Positions 7,913 to 18,235 are shown, counted from the first letter of the stretch. The stretch is 64,000 nucleotides of DNA from Bacilliculturomica massiliensis (GCF_900605495.1 NZ_LR027602.1:248001-312000); one strand, 5' to 3'. Program-made: numbers and translations. Notes: generated from the sequence alone by a model not told the origin.

Positions 7913-9175
7913 ATGGATCATAACAAAATAGACTCCGATATGTGGAAGGCGCTCGATGAAGAGGAAAAGGATGCGGAAAAGGTCGCAAGACCCAGCCTTA
8001 CCTATATGCAGGACGCCTGGCGGCGTCTGAGAAAGAACAAAGTAGCGGTGGCGTCCCTGGTGGGCATTATACTGATCATTCTCTCCGCGGTTTTCGTGCC
8101 CTTTGTCTGGCATATCGGATATTCGGAGCAGGTCCTGGATTTTTCCAATATTCCGCCGGTGCTGGACATCTATAATGTGGGCGACGATAAATATATCTAT
8201 GTGACCAAGGAATACAAAGCGATCCAGGTGGACGCCGACGGGACGCTTTTGAAGAAATGTACGGTCTTGAAAGAAGATGTGAATAATCGCACGTGTCTGT
8301 ACGAGCTGGACGGCAGTCAGATCACGGTGGATTACAGCCTGTATTTCAAAGCCAAGAGCAAGTATGCGGATCTGGAGAGGCGGGCGCAGAACGACCCGTC
8401 CATCAATCTGGGAGAAGCGCTGCACGAGCTGGAAAGCACGAAAAAGTGTGAAGTGTCGGTGGACGGAAGAGTGGTGGAGCCTGAAAAGCAGGTGAGAAAC
8501 AAGACTTATATCATGGGAACGGATTATCTGGGAAGAGATCTGTTTATCCGCGTGATCCACGGCGCCAGAATATCTCTTTTAGTGGGATTTGCCGCAGCTC
8601 TGGTCAACTTTGTGATCGGTGTGTTCTACGGGGGTATTTCCGGGTATTTTGGCGGCAGAGTGGACAACGTTATGATGCGTATCTGCGACACCATAGATTC
8701 CATACCGACAACGCTGTACGTCATCCTGTTTATGGTGGTATTGGAAGCGGGACTTGGAACCATCATTCTGGCCCTGAGTATCACTTATTGGGTGGGCATG
8801 GCGCGGATCGTCAGAGGTCAGGTACTGGCCATGAAAGAACAGGAATTTGTCCTGGCCGCTTTGTCCCTAGGCGCTTCCCTGCCGAGGATCCTGGGCAGGC
8901 ATCTGGTGCCCAACATGATGGGACCCATCATGGTAGCGATCACCATGCAGATCCCCAACGCTATTTTTACGGAAGCGTTTCTGAGCTTCGTGGGATTGGG
9001 AATATCGGCGCCCATGGCTTCCTGGGGAAGTCTGTGCAACGACGCGCTGGGAGGATTGTTTACCTATCCCTATCAATTATTTTTCCCGGCCATTGCCATC
9101 TCAGTGACTATGCTGGCTTTCAATCTGCTGGGCGACGGCCTGCGCGACGCCCTTGATCCGAAACAGAGAAAATAA
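7913..9175 (+). CDS. Oligopeptide ABC transporter permease (DppC/OppC type) with enlarged extracytoplasmic insert
   Basis: The 420-residue second permease is longer than the usual 280-310. After the N-terminal OppC_N-like helix (VAVASLVGIILIILSAVF) comes a hydrophilic insert of roughly residues 70-200. The core then follows with YIMGTDYLGRDLFIRVIHGARISL, here split as TDYLGRDLFIRVIHGARIS, and an EAA loop QEFVLAALSLGAS. Such inserts face the outside and may touch the binding protein (inference). ATG 7913 follows AGGAGG that overlaps the stop of the previous permease, so translation is coupled. Confidence 0.92.
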   Translation: MDHNKIDSDMWKALDEEEKDAEKVARPSLTYMQDAWRRLRKNKVAVASLVGIILIILSAVFVPFVWHIGYSEQVLDFSNIPPVLDIYNVGDDKYIYVTKEYKAIQVDADGTLLKKCTVLKEDVNNRTCLYELDGSQITVDYSLYFKAKSKYADLERRAQNDPSINLGEALHELESTKKCEVSVDGRVVEPEKQVRNKTYIMGTDYLGRDLFIRVIHGARISLLVGFAAALVNFVIGVFYGGISGYFGGRVDNVMMRICDTIDSIPTTLYVILFMVVLEAGLGTIILALSITYWVGMARIVRGQVLAMKEQEFVLAALSLGASLPRILGRHLVPNMMGPIMVAITMQIPNAIFTEAFLSFVGLGISAPMASWGSLCNDALGGLFTYPYQLFFPAIAISVTMLAFNLLGDGLRDALDPKQRK

Positions 9176-9192
9176 CAGGGAGGAGAGATAAG

Positions 9193-10227
9193 ATGAACGA
9201 AACATTGTTAAAGGTCGAAGATCTCAGGACCTCCTTTTTCACCCATCTGGGGGAAGTAAAAGCCATCAGGGGCGTCAGCTTTTCCGTTCGGAAAGGGGAA
9301 GCCATCGGGATCGTGGGAGAGTCGGGAAGCGGCAAAAGCGTCACCTCCCTGTCCATCATGAGACTGCTGCAGCACCCGGGCAAAGTGACGGGCGGCAGTA
9401 TCGTCTTCAAAGATCAGGAAATATTGAAAATAACCGAAAAAGAGATGCGGAGCATAAGGGGAAATGAGATCGCCATGATCTTTCAGGATCCCATGACGTC
9501 TCTGAATCCGGTATTCACAGTGGGAAATCAGATCGTGGAGTCCCTCAGAAAGCATCAGAAGATGTCGAAGGAAGAGGCCGGAAAGAAAGCGGTTGATATA
9601 TTGAAAATGGTCGGGATTCCTGACCCTGCCAAAAGAGCAAACAACTTTCCTCATGAATTTTCAGGAGGAATGCGCCAGAGAGCGATGATCGCCATCGCCC
9701 TGTCCTGCCAGCCGGATCTGCTCATCGCAGACGAACCCACCACGGCGCTGGACGTGACCATACAGGCGCAGATACTGGAGCTGATGAAATCCCTGAATCA
9801 GAAGCTGGATATGTCCACCATACTGATCACCCACGATCTCGGCGTTGTGGCCGACGTGTGCTCCCGCATCATCGTCATGTACGGCGGCCTGATCATGGAA
9901 GAGGGGAGCAAGGAGGACATCTTTTACCGGCCGAGACACCCCTATACCATGGGACTGCTTAAATCGATCCCGAAGATCAACAACGAAAAACAGCGGCTGA
10001 TCCCCATTACGGGAACCCCGCCGGATCTTTTGAACCCACCCTCGGGATGTCCGTTCTACGCGCGCTGCAAGTATGCCATGGTCATATGCAGGACGAAGCA
10101 GCCGCCCTATTTTGAGGTGGATGAAGGCCATCGCACCATGTGCTGGCTGCTCCATCCGGAAGCGCCCGGAAATGCAGATTATGAAGCTCAGCAAGGGGGG
10201 GTCAGAAGTGAAGCTGGAAGACAGTAA
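9193..10227 (+). CDS. Oligopeptide ABC transporter ATPase (DppD/OppD type)
   Basis: The 344-residue ATPase has Walker [10 protein letters not shown]-loop [10 protein letters not shown], signature FSGGMRQR, Walker [13 protein letters not shown] and the H-loop HDLG. The C-terminal oligo_HPY region ([15 protein letters not shown]) carries cysteines that in this family can hold an iron-sulphur cluster. It powers uptake with its partner at 10208. ATG 9193 follows GGAGGAG. Confidence 0.94.
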   Translation: MNETLLKVEDLRTSFFTHLGEVKAIRGVSFSVRKGEAIGIVGESGSGKSVTSLSIMRLLQHPGKVTGGSIVFKDQEILKITEKEMRSIRGNEIAMIFQDPMTSLNPVFTVGNQIVESLRKHQKMSKEEAGKKAVDILKMVGIPDPAKRANNFPHEFSGGMRQRAMIAIALSCQPDLLIADEPTTALDVTIQAQILELMKSLNQKLDMSTILITHDLGVVADVCSRIIVMYGGLIMEEGSKEDIFYRPRHPYTMGLLKSIPKINNEKQRLIPITGTPPDLLNPPSGCPFYARCKYAMVICRTKQPPYFEVDEGHRTMCWLLHPEAPGNADYEAQQGGVRSEAGRQ

Positions 10228-11221
10228 GAAAATAGAAGACGGTAAGAACGATATCTTATTGGAAGTGAAGGGGCTGAAGAAATATTTCACCAAGTCTTCA
10301 GGCCTGATCAAAAAGCGGGTGGATTACATCAAAGCCGTGGACGATGTTTCTTTTCACATCAGACGGGGCGAAACGCTGGGGCTCGTAGGCGAGTCCGGCT
10401 GCGGCAAATCCACCCTGGGAAGGACCGTCATGCGGCTGTACCAGCCTACGGAAGGACAGATCCTATACCGCGGGACGGACATCGCCGGCTTTGACAAAAA
10501 GCAGCTGATGCCTTACCGCAAAAAAATACAGATGATCTTTCAGGACCCTTACGCATCCTTGAACGCCAGAATGACAGTGGCCGACATTATAGGGGAGCCG
10601 CTGGATATCCATAAAATATCCACGGGGAAGGAGCGGCAGGAACGGATCTACGCGCTGCTGGACGCCGTGGGGCTGGGAAAGGATCACGCCAGCCGCTATC
10701 CCCACGAGTTTTCAGGGGGACAGCGTCAGCGGATCGGGATCGCCAGAGCTCTGGCCGTGGACCCTGAATTCATCGTGTGCGACGAGCCCATCTCCGCGCT
10801 GGATGTATCGATCCAGGCCCAGGTGATCAACATGCTGGACGATTTTCAGCAGGAAAGACAGCTTACCTATCTGTTTATCGCCCATGATCTTTCCATGGTA
10901 AAACACATATCGAACCGGGTGGGGGTCATGTATCTGGGAAATCTGGTGGAGGTGACGGAGAGCAATGAGCTGTACCGGAGCCCTCTTCACCCGTATACGC
11001 AGGCACTGCTGTCCGCCATTCCCGTTCCGGACCCTGCGGCCGCGGAGCAGGCCCGGCGGATCGCGCTGGAGGGAGACGTTCCCAGTCCCTTAAACCCGCA
11101 TTCAGGGTGTAAGTTCAGGACCCGATGCCGGTTCGCCACGGAGAGGTGCCGGGAGGAGCTTCCGGAGCTGAAGGATACGGGAGGCGGTCACTACGTGGCC
11201 TGCCATTTGGTAGATCAATAG
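10208..11221 (+). CDS. Oligopeptide ABC transporter ATPase (DppF/OppF type)
   Basis: Walker A is GESGCGKS, signature FSGGQRQR, Walker B FIVCDEPISALD, with a C-terminal HSGCKFRTRC oligo_HPY motif. The family N-terminus LLEVKGLKKYF follows closely after GTG 10208, which has a G-rich ribosome site (AAGGGGGG) about 7 bases upstream. This gives a 337-residue protein overlapping the previous gene by 20 bases. An ATG at 10172 would add 12 residues but lacks a ribosome site. It completes the five-gene peptide importer. Confidence 0.92.
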   Translation: MKLEDSKKIEDGKNDILLEVKGLKKYFTKSSGLIKKRVDYIKAVDDVSFHIRRGETLGLVGESGCGKSTLGRTVMRLYQPTEGQILYRGTDIAGFDKKQLMPYRKKIQMIFQDPYASLNARMTVADIIGEPLDIHKISTGKERQERIYALLDAVGLGKDHASRYPHEFSGGQRQRIGIARALAVDPEFIVCDEPISALDVSIQAQVINMLDDFQQERQLTYLFIAHDLSMVKHISNRVGVMYLGNLVEVTESNELYRSPLHPYTQALLSAIPVPDPAAAEQARRIALEGDVPSPLNPHSGCKFRTRCRFATERCREELPELKDTGGGHYVACHLVDQ

Positions 11222-11291
11222 GTCGGAACGCCTGAAGGCAGAATGAGAGGGCGCTGATCTGATGAGAGAATAATACGGCGGAGGTATAAAA

Positions 11292-13052
11292 ATGTACGAT
11301 ATTATCATAAAAAACGGCGAGATCCTGGACGGAAGCGGCGGCGCGGCTTATGTGGCCGATGTGGCGGTCAGGGACGGAAAGATCGTAAAGATCGGAAAAC
11401 TGGACGGCGAGGAATGCCGCCGGGTGATCGATGCGGAAGGCAGATGCGTGACCCCGGGATTCTTTGACGTTCATTCTCACGGCGACGGAACGATCATGAT
11501 GTTTCCGGGAGCGGAAAGCCATCTGATGCAGGGGATCACCACTTTCATCGGAGGACTGTGCGGCGATTCGGTGGCTCCGCTGAATCCGCGGCTGTATTTT
11601 CGGAATTTCTGGGAGTATGACAATTGGCATCAGGTGGACGGTCACCTGTATGAGGCCGACCTGCTTCAGGACGCTCAAAAGACCAGGGAGTTTCTGGAAA
11701 AGGCTTATGATATCCGGTTTAACTGGGAAACCTTTGAGGAATACCTGTCCATGCTTGAGGAACTGGGAATGTCCATCAACTTCATCCCCCTTGTGGGCCA
11801 TTCTGAAATGCGTGTAGTGGCCATGGACACCATATCGGACCAGAGACGGCCTTCTGCGGAAGAGCTGCAGAAGATGCGTCTCATCGCCGAGGAGGCCATG
11901 GAGGCAGGCGCCTGGGGATTTTCCACAGGGCTGGACTACGCGCCCAGCAAGTTCGCCTATGACGAGGAGATCGACGCGATCCTGGACGTGGTGAAAAAGC
12001 ACGACGGATTTTACAGCACCCACTGGAGAACAAGTCACATGCACGCCGATCCCTTCCATCGGTTCAGCAAGAAGGACGGCCTGCTCCACGCCTGCGAAAC
12101 GGCCAGAAGAAACGGCGTCCGCGCGGAGATATCCCATCTGTCCTCCGTATATGAAATTTATCCCTGGGGGACCGACCGGATCGAGAGGACGCTGGCTGAC
12201 GAGACCATGAAGATCGTGGATGAATATAACGCAAACGGCGCGGATCTGGTGTTCAACATCGCGCCCAATACCACCTATGGCTTCAAATGCGTGCCTTACC
12301 TGATCATGTATTTCGCCCCGCTGGTGAAGCAGTCCGGCGGACCGGAGCAGTTCATCGAGAATCTGAAGTATAAGGAGTACGTGGAGGATGTGAGGAAATT
12401 GATCCTCAGCAGGCGCAGCCGTGTGTTCGCTCCTGCGGCCACAGGAAACTGGGGAGATCGGATCACGGTCACCCAGAGCAGGATCCCGGGGCTGGCAGGT
12501 CACACCATACGGCAGCTGGCGGATCAGAAAGGATTGAGCTGTATGGACACCGTCTTTGAACTGTTGAGACAGGATCCTTACATCAACGTTAAGGAAGATG
12601 TGATCAGCTATGCCGCCGTGGAGGAATTCCTGTCCCATGAAAAGTGCATGGTCTGTCTGGACGGGTATATTTTCGATAATGCAAGCACCTTCGGCGTGGG
12701 CAAAGAGATCCCGGAAATACTTCCCAACCCCACAGGATACTGCGGATTTCCACTGTTCCTGAAGAAGTTTGGCGCGGTGGGAAGCCGGGAGGAAAAGATC
12801 AAGAAGATCACCGGAAATGTGGCGGCGTGGTACGGCATTGAAAACCGCGGATTGATCAAAGAGGGATACTGGGCGGATATCAATGTGATCGACATGGACG
12901 CTCTGGATCCCAGGGAAGATCATATTCATCCCATGACCTATCCGAAGGGGATCGAATATGTGATCGTAAACGGAGAACCGGTGGTAGAGGATGGCGTACA
13001 TACCCAGCGCAGAGCGGGAAGAGTCCTCAGAAAGAACAGGAAAACCGAGTAG
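11292..13052 (+). CDS. N-acyl-D-amino-acid deacylase / D-aminoacylase (amidohydrolase superfamily)
   Basis: The 586-residue protein starts MYDIIIKNGEILDGSG, the usual beta-sandwich of this group. Metal-site and family motifs follow: FFDVHSHGDG, FIGGLCGDSVAP, GAWGFSTGLDYAP, HWRTSHMHAD, AEISHLSSV and FDNASTFG. Enzymes of this family use zinc to release the acyl group from N-acyl-D-amino acids; some members act on dipeptides or creatinine-pathway substrates. It lies directly after the peptide importer, so imported N-acylated or D-residue peptides are plausible substrates. ATG 11292 has GGAGG 8 bases before it. Confidence 0.87.
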   Translation: MYDIIIKNGEILDGSGGAAYVADVAVRDGKIVKIGKLDGEECRRVIDAEGRCVTPGFFDVHSHGDGTIMMFPGAESHLMQGITTFIGGLCGDSVAPLNPRLYFRNFWEYDNWHQVDGHLYEADLLQDAQKTREFLEKAYDIRFNWETFEEYLSMLEELGMSINFIPLVGHSEMRVVAMDTISDQRRPSAEELQKMRLIAEEAMEAGAWGFSTGLDYAPSKFAYDEEIDAILDVVKKHDGFYSTHWRTSHMHADPFHRFSKKDGLLHACETARRNGVRAEISHLSSVYEIYPWGTDRIERTLADETMKIVDEYNANGADLVFNIAPNTTYGFKCVPYLIMYFAPLVKQSGGPEQFIENLKYKEYVEDVRKLILSRRSRVFAPAATGNWGDRITVTQSRIPGLAGHTIRQLADQKGLSCMDTVFELLRQDPYINVKEDVISYAAVEEFLSHEKCMVCLDGYIFDNASTFGVGKEIPEILPNPTGYCGFPLFLKKFGAVGSREEKIKKITGNVAAWYGIENRGLIKEGYWADINVIDMDALDPREDHIHPMTYPKGIEYVIVNGEPVVEDGVHTQRRAGRVLRKNRKTE

Positions 13053-13151
13053 TAGGAAAGCCGACGGGTGGTCAGAAGCTGCGGAAGCCGCGTCAGATCG
13101 GGAGAGGACGCGTCTGACAGAAGACCCGCGGCAGTGCTGGAGGGAAAAGCA

Positions 13152-16100
13152 ATGCTTCAATGCTTGTCGGACATCTTTTCCGGACAGGGTCTTGTCCGGG
13201 TGAGAGAGGGAATTCCGGTAACAATCAAAAGAATTTTTTGCGTGAATGAAGAGACGACGGGGGAGATCCTCCGTCTGTACGTAGATATAGCGGCCCGGCT
13301 GGGGGTAGAGGCCGCGGGCATGGAGCTGCCTGTAACGGGAGATCAGGCGGAAGACGCTCTGACCGCCAGACTGTGCAGGGAGGTGAAGGAAGGCTTCTGC
13401 GAGCTGCGGCTGGAAGAGGGAGGCGTCTGTCTCTGCGCGTCTTCCGGGGCGGATCTAAAACGAGGCGCCGAGTATCTCGTCACCTGCTACCCCTGGGACG
13501 GCAGGGGACGGACCATCCGGCAGCTGGCGGAGGCCGCCGGGAGCCGCTGTGTGGAGCGGATACGCATCGCCTGTGCGGATCTGCAGGTGACGGAGCTGAC
13601 GTGCCGGGCAGAGGGGAAACAGATCTCTGTTTATCCTGAGACAGCCGGGAACGGACAAAGGGGGAAGGGTGATGACAGTGGGACGGGCACGGAATGCTGG
13701 GGATGCCGGGCTTCTTACGACAGGGCAAAAAAGCATCTGAGGCAGAATCTGGACGTCCGCGTGATCGTGGAAACGACGGATGCAGAGGACCTTACAGTCC
13801 TGGCGGAGCCGCTGATGACCGCGGCTCTCCGGCTGGCGCTGGAAAATTATGAAACGGTGTATCCCTATGGGATCCCTGTTCCGGGAAGGAAATATCGAAA
13901 TGTGCGCGTCCGCCTGACAGAGGGTAAGGCGTCTGTCAGGGCCGTGGAAGACGGATACCTTTTTTCTGGCAGCTCCGCAGGGCTGACTGATCTGACGCAC
14001 CGCTGGGCGTCTGCGGATCAGGATCCCTTCGCCTCTCCGCTGATCGCAGATCTGGAGCGCACTCTGTCCTGCAGAAATGAGCTGGGGCAGGCGGCTTTCG
14101 CAGTGACGGAGGCGGGGACCGCCGCAGGCGGGATAAATGTCGTCTGTGGGACGGCAGCCGTCGGGACGGAAGGCGTCGGGGCGGGCTGCAAGACCGCGAA
14201 GAACGGAAGGCGCGTGCTGGTTACGAGAGAATACGCCGGCGGGCTGGTGGACAGAGAAAAGCTGGAGCTGTTTCTGAACGACAGGATAGGTCCCACCGTG
14301 CTCAAAAACTTTAACGACGAGAAAGAGATCATGCGCTGTACGTACAAACGCTCCTGGGAGGGTCGGGATTTCATGGAGCTGTTTCGCACAGAATTGCTGC
14401 CCCGGGTGCAGCCCGGAGATCGGGTGACCGTATCCGGTCTTCTCAGCGAGGACGCCGACGTCAGAAGGAAGCTGGAGGCGGAGATCCGGGAAGAACTGGC
14501 TGGAAAAGGGGCGGGGACGTGCAGTGCGGAGATCCTGCGCTCCTTCAAGGGAGGGTACTGCTGGATCGAGGAGCGGGTGCTGCCGGAGCTCTGCGCCCTG
14601 GCAAAGACATGCCCGGTGACGTCGGTGAAGATCCAGTTTCCCTATTTATTAAATGAGCGGGGCGACGACACCTTTGAAGACGAATCTACGCCCAATTACG
14701 GTACCCATGTGGACGATCCCCAGAAATTTTTCGACATTCCCACCAGATGGCTTCAGGAGCTGTTCCCGGTGGATGAGCTCATAGCGGAAAAGCTGGGTAT
14801 CGCAAGGGACGCCGTGGTATTTCTGAGAGAGGACGACCTGCCCTGTACCTACCGTCTGCAGGCGTTGGGAGAAGCGGGAGAGATTCTGTACGAAGATGAT
14901 TTCGACGTGAAATATGTTGGGAAGCACTATATCGAAAAGTATCCCCAGATCGGCACCACCCATGTGACCACAGGCTGGATACGGGGGGAGATCAACGGAA
15001 AAACCGTGTTGGACTCCCGCGTCGTCACCGATACGGAAAAAGTATGGGGAATACTGGAAAATGAAGTGATCCCCCGGCTGGAAGGCTATCTTACCAATCG
15101 CTATGGCGTCGCCGGGCTGGCGGAGGCCCAGCCGCTGTTCAACCGGCTGCAGCTGAATATATCCATGAGCGAGATGGATCTCGATCTGGGCTTCCGGCAG
15201 GAGCGGATCTCCACTGCTGAAGCCATGCAGGAAGATCTTTATTTCTATCTGCTGGACTGGTTTAAGACCTTCGGAGAACGGGAATGCGGCAGAGAACTGG
15301 ACAACGTGGGCCTGATCATGCCCGAACCCGAGATCTGCAAGGGCGAAGATACCCAATTTGAAATGATCCTGTACGACGACTTTGCCCGGGGGGCGGAGCT
15401 CCGCGCAAGGGAAGGGATCGACCGGGGCGAGGGCATTCTGCCCATTCCGCCGCTGGATGTGAAGCTCCTGCCGGAGGAGATATTCCTAGAGGACGGCGGG
15501 AAGGGCGGAAACGCTGCGCTGCATATTGCGCTCCGGGTATCGGCAGAGTCCGAAGAGGGCGGAAAAGCGGGAAAAACCGGAGACGCCGGAGAGGAAGCCG
15601 CGGAAGCGGCGGCCCGGGGCGGCGTTTTGGAGCGGGCGGCAGTCCTGGCCGAGATGATAGAGACAGGCGTGGTGGATCTTTACGCTGACAGCCCTGTTTT
15701 CATCGAGGTGAGAAACGGTGCGGAAAAGGTGCTGATCAAAATTCCGCGGCACGAGCCGGTCCCGTCCCGCCTGAGTCCGGAGGAAAAGGAACGGCTGATC
15801 GCAAACGAGGTGGTGGATTACCGCCAGTATCTGGAGCTCCTGCAGTTCTACGACGGCAGGGAAGGACTGCGGATCATCCCGGTGGAGACTACCTACAAGG
15901 GCAGAAAAATCTTTGCGGTGGAGTGCGTGCGCAGGGGCAAAGGCGTGTGCTGTTCGGAGAGCAAGCTGGTCTGCGAACGCATCTCCTCGGCCTTTACGGC
16001 CCGGCATCACGGGAATGAATCCTCCAGTCTCAATTCCACGTTTATGCTGCTGGACCGGCTGCTCACGGATCTGAGCCCGGAACTGGATAAGATCAACGCG

Positions 16101-16886
16101 GTCCTGGTACCGTTTATCAATATCGACGGCGGTATGCTTCACTGCGGCGTGCAGCGCAGGCATCCCAAATGGCTCTGCCATCCCGCCAGATACAACAGCG
16201 CGGGCTTTGAATTCCGCAAGGATTTCAATAATCCCCACAGTATATACGGCGAGGCGCGGATGCTTGGAAAGCTGTGGGACCGCTATCTTTTCGACGTGAT
16301 CACGGATAATCACGGTTTCGAGGGCCACGAGCTCTGCCAGCCTTTTTCCGGCTACATTTCGCCCTGGTACAAGAGCTTTTGGGTGCCCAGGGCCCTGTAC
16401 TACGGCTACGTATGGTTTCAGGGGCATATGGAGCACATGGTGCGGATCGGAAGCGAGATCAGGAAGAAGGTTTCTGACGGGATCAACGGAGACGAAGAGA
16501 TCCATCGGCTGAATCAGGAATTTGCCGACCGATTCTGCAAATATGCGGAAAAGTGGTTCCCGGAACTCTTTAAGCTGGAGCGTTTCAACGATGTGGTCTT
16601 TTACTGGATCGATACGGATGAAAGACCCAGGGAGGCTAACTACGGGGTGCGCAATCCTGAGATCACAGCCATCGACTGGACCACGGAGGTGGCGGATGAG
16701 ACGGCGGTGGGAGACTACATGGCTCTCAACGCCCGGGCGCACCACATTTCCGATCTGGCAGTCTTTGAGGTGATGCGGGAGTGCAGTCTGATCGTAGACC
16801 GGTCCGTGAGCAGTGAAAACGGGGTCCGCACCTACACGAGATTTCGCAGACATCCCCTTTATTCTGAAGGGGGAGTGGAGCTATGA
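13152..16886 (+). CDS. Very large M14-type metallocarboxypeptidase-like protein
   Basis: A 1244-residue protein without signal peptide. The M14 zinc-peptidase part is near the C-terminus: HGNE (His953 to Glu956, the HxxE zinc motif), then VPFINIDGG and NHGFEG with His1054 as probable third ligand. The first 900 residues are not recognised. They include a Gly/Glu-rich, low-complexity linker around residues 790-840 and a segment with YGTHVDDPQKFFDIP. M14 domains are normally about 300 residues, so the fusion is unusual. ATG 13152 follows GGAGGG by 7 bases; the upstream in-frame reading from 13068 has no ribosome site. It overlaps the next gene as ATGA. Probably an intracellular peptidase or deacylase for imported peptides (inference). 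Confidence 0.75.
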   Translation: MLQCLSDIFSGQGLVRVREGIPVTIKRIFCVNEETTGEILRLYVDIAARLGVEAAGMELPVTGDQAEDALTARLCREVKEGFCELRLEEGGVCLCASSGADLKRGAEYLVTCYPWDGRGRTIRQLAEAAGSRCVERIRIACADLQVTELTCRAEGKQISVYPETAGNGQRGKGDDSGTGTECWGCRASYDRAKKHLRQNLDVRVIVETTDAEDLTVLAEPLMTAALRLALENYETVYPYGIPVPGRKYRNVRVRLTEGKASVRAVEDGYLFSGSSAGLTDLTHRWASADQDPFASPLIADLERTLSCRNELGQAAFAVTEAGTAAGGINVVCGTAAVGTEGVGAGCKTAKNGRRVLVTREYAGGLVDREKLELFLNDRIGPTVLKNFNDEKEIMRCTYKRSWEGRDFMELFRTELLPRVQPGDRVTVSGLLSEDADVRRKLEAEIREELAGKGAGTCSAEILRSFKGGYCWIEERVLPELCALAKTCPVTSVKIQFPYLLNERGDDTFEDESTPNYGTHVDDPQKFFDIPTRWLQELFPVDELIAEKLGIARDAVVFLREDDLPCTYRLQALGEAGEILYEDDFDVKYVGKHYIEKYPQIGTTHVTTGWIRGEINGKTVLDSRVVTDTEKVWGILENEVIPRLEGYLTNRYGVAGLAEAQPLFNRLQLNISMSEMDLDLGFRQERISTAEAMQEDLYFYLLDWFKTFGERECGRELDNVGLIMPEPEICKGEDTQFEMILYDDFARGAELRAREGIDRGEGILPIPPLDVKLLPEEIFLEDGGKGGNAALHIALRVSAESEEGGKAGKTGDAGEEAAEAAARGGVLERAAVLAEMIETGVVDLYADSPVFIEVRNGAEKVLIKIPRHEPVPSRLSPEEKERLIANEVVDYRQYLELLQFYDGREGLRIIPVETTYKGRKIFAVECVRRGKGVCCSESKLVCERISSAFTARHHGNESSSLNSTFMLLDRLLTDLSPELDKINAVLVPFINIDGGMLHCGVQRRHPKWLCHPARYNSAGFEFRKDFNNPHSIYGEARMLGKLWDRYLFDVITDNHGFEGHELCQPFSGYISPWYKSFWVPRALYYGYVWFQGHMEHMVRIGSEIRKKVSDGINGDEEIHRLNQEFADRFCKYAEKWFPELFKLERFNDVVFYWIDTDERPREANYGVRNPEITAIDWTTEVADETAVGDYMALNARAHHISDLAVFEVMRECSLIVDRSVSSENGVRTYTRFRRHPLYSEGGVEL

Positions 16887-18082
16887 AGCCCGTGACGGGA
16901 GAAGAGATAGCAGTTCCAGGCGGAGAGACCGGATACAAGCGGGTGGTGGGCCCGGAGGCCTTCCTGTTTCTCCTGGCGGCCGCCGTTTTGCTGGGAATGA
17001 TGTGCCATATTATGGGCGCCGTCAATATGGTAAATACGCTGATGAACACAGCTTATTCGCTGTTGATGGATACGGTGTTTTATATTATGGCCATCGCGGT
17101 GCTGGCCGGAGCCGTATCGGGCCTGTTGTCCGAGTTTGGTGTGGTGGCGCTGCTCAACAGACTGCTGTCCCCGCTGATGGGACCTCTTTACGGCCTGCCG
17201 GGGGCCAGCGCCGTGGGTGTGATGGCCACGTATCTGTCAGACAACCCGGCGATCCTGACCCTGGCTGAGGATCGGAATTTTCGCCGGTATTTTAAGATGT
17301 ATCAGCTTCCTGCCCTGACGAACATCGGCACCGCCTTCGGCATGGGGCTGATCATCACTTCTTTTGTCATCGGCCTGCGGGGGCCCGGTGGAGAGAGCTT
17401 TATCAAAGCGGCTCTGGTGGGAAACCTGGGGGCGGTGGCGGGAAGCATCGTCAGCGCCAGGCTGATGCTGCTCAAAACGAAAAGACTCTACGGAGACGCG
17501 CCGCTGCCCGGGGAAGCAGGTATGTACGGAGGGGCTGCGGCGGATGAAAATCTGCGCCTGGTGCGGCAGGGCGGCGTTGGCACGCGTTTTATCGAGGCCA
17601 TGCTCTCCGGCGGCAGAAACGGCGTGGACATGGGGCTTGCCATCGTCCCCGGCGTGCTGATCATCTGCTCTGTGGTAATGATGCTGACCAACGGACCCGG
17701 TGAAACGGGCGGCTATACTGGAGCCGCCTTTGAAGGAGTCGCCTTCCTGCCCTGGCTGGCTCAGAAGCTGAGTTTTGTCATCGAACCGCTTTTCGGGTTC
17801 TCCTCCCCTGAGGCGGCTGCGGTGCCGATCACAGCGTTGGGCGCGGCTGGGGCGGCCATCGGGCTGATCCCGAAAATGATAAGGCAGGGGCTTGCGGACG
17901 CGGGCGATGTGGCGGTGTTCACAGCCATGTGCATGTGCTGGAGCGGTTATCTCAGCACCCACGTGGCCATGATGGACAGTCTTCATTTCCGCAGCCTTAC
18001 GGGCCACGCCATCCTCTGCCATACCATCGGCGGTATCTGCGCGGGAGTGACCGCCAACCTGATCTTCGGCCTGGTGTGCTGA
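16883..18082 (+). CDS. GATE-domain integral membrane protein (possible CD0519/CD1768 or YjiH-like)
   Basis: The 399-residue protein has about nine hydrophobic segments, with pore-like stretches VVALLNRLLSPLMGPLYGLPG and YLSDNPAILTLAEDR typical of nucleoside-recognition/GATE membrane proteins. The start overlaps the previous stop (ATGA), so translation is coupled with the M14 protein. Substrate unknown; as the last gene of the peptide cluster it may export or import a breakdown product (inference). Confidence 0.7.
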   Translation: MKPVTGEEIAVPGGETGYKRVVGPEAFLFLLAAAVLLGMMCHIMGAVNMVNTLMNTAYSLLMDTVFYIMAIAVLAGAVSGLLSEFGVVALLNRLLSPLMGPLYGLPGASAVGVMATYLSDNPAILTLAEDRNFRRYFKMYQLPALTNIGTAFGMGLIITSFVIGLRGPGGESFIKAALVGNLGAVAGSIVSARLMLLKTKRLYGDAPLPGEAGMYGGAAADENLRLVRQGGVGTRFIEAMLSGGRNGVDMGLAIVPGVLIICSVVMMLTNGPGETGGYTGAAFEGVAFLPWLAQKLSFVIEPLFGFSSPEAAAVPITALGAAGAAIGLIPKMIRQGLADAGDVAVFTAMCMCWSGYLSTHVAMMDSLHFRSLTGHAILCHTIGGICAGVTANLIFGLVC

Positions 18083-18177
18083 CGCCAAATAGCACTTGAA
18101 ATAACAAAATAAAAATGTTATCCTTTAAATAGAAAAAAGAACAGTCGCCCACAAGGTGGGTTGACCGATAAAGGAAA

Positions 18178-18230
18178 CATAGAAATGCCACCCTAACTGG
18201 TCAAAGTTTAAAGCGGGTGGTTTTTCTATG
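18178..18230 (+). ncRNA. Probable antitoxin RNA end: long hairpin with T-run
   Basis: An interrupted stem (CATAGAAA...CCACCC against GGGTGG-TTTTTCTATG) lies just past the 3' end of the toxin gene on the other strand. It has a T-run on the plus strand and a weaker one on the minus strand, so it can end both transcripts. This is the arrangement expected where a toxin mRNA and an antisense RNA overlap at their 3' ends. The RNA itself and its promoter are inferred, not seen. Confidence 0.45.
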
Positions 18231-18235
18231 TCAGC

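Noticed and set aside
11115-13160. Open frame of 681 codons on the minus strand opposite the D-aminoacylase gene
   Set aside because: It lies fully over a well-supported gene, has no ribosome site and its protein has no recognisable domain; it is a product of GC-rich codon use on the other strand.
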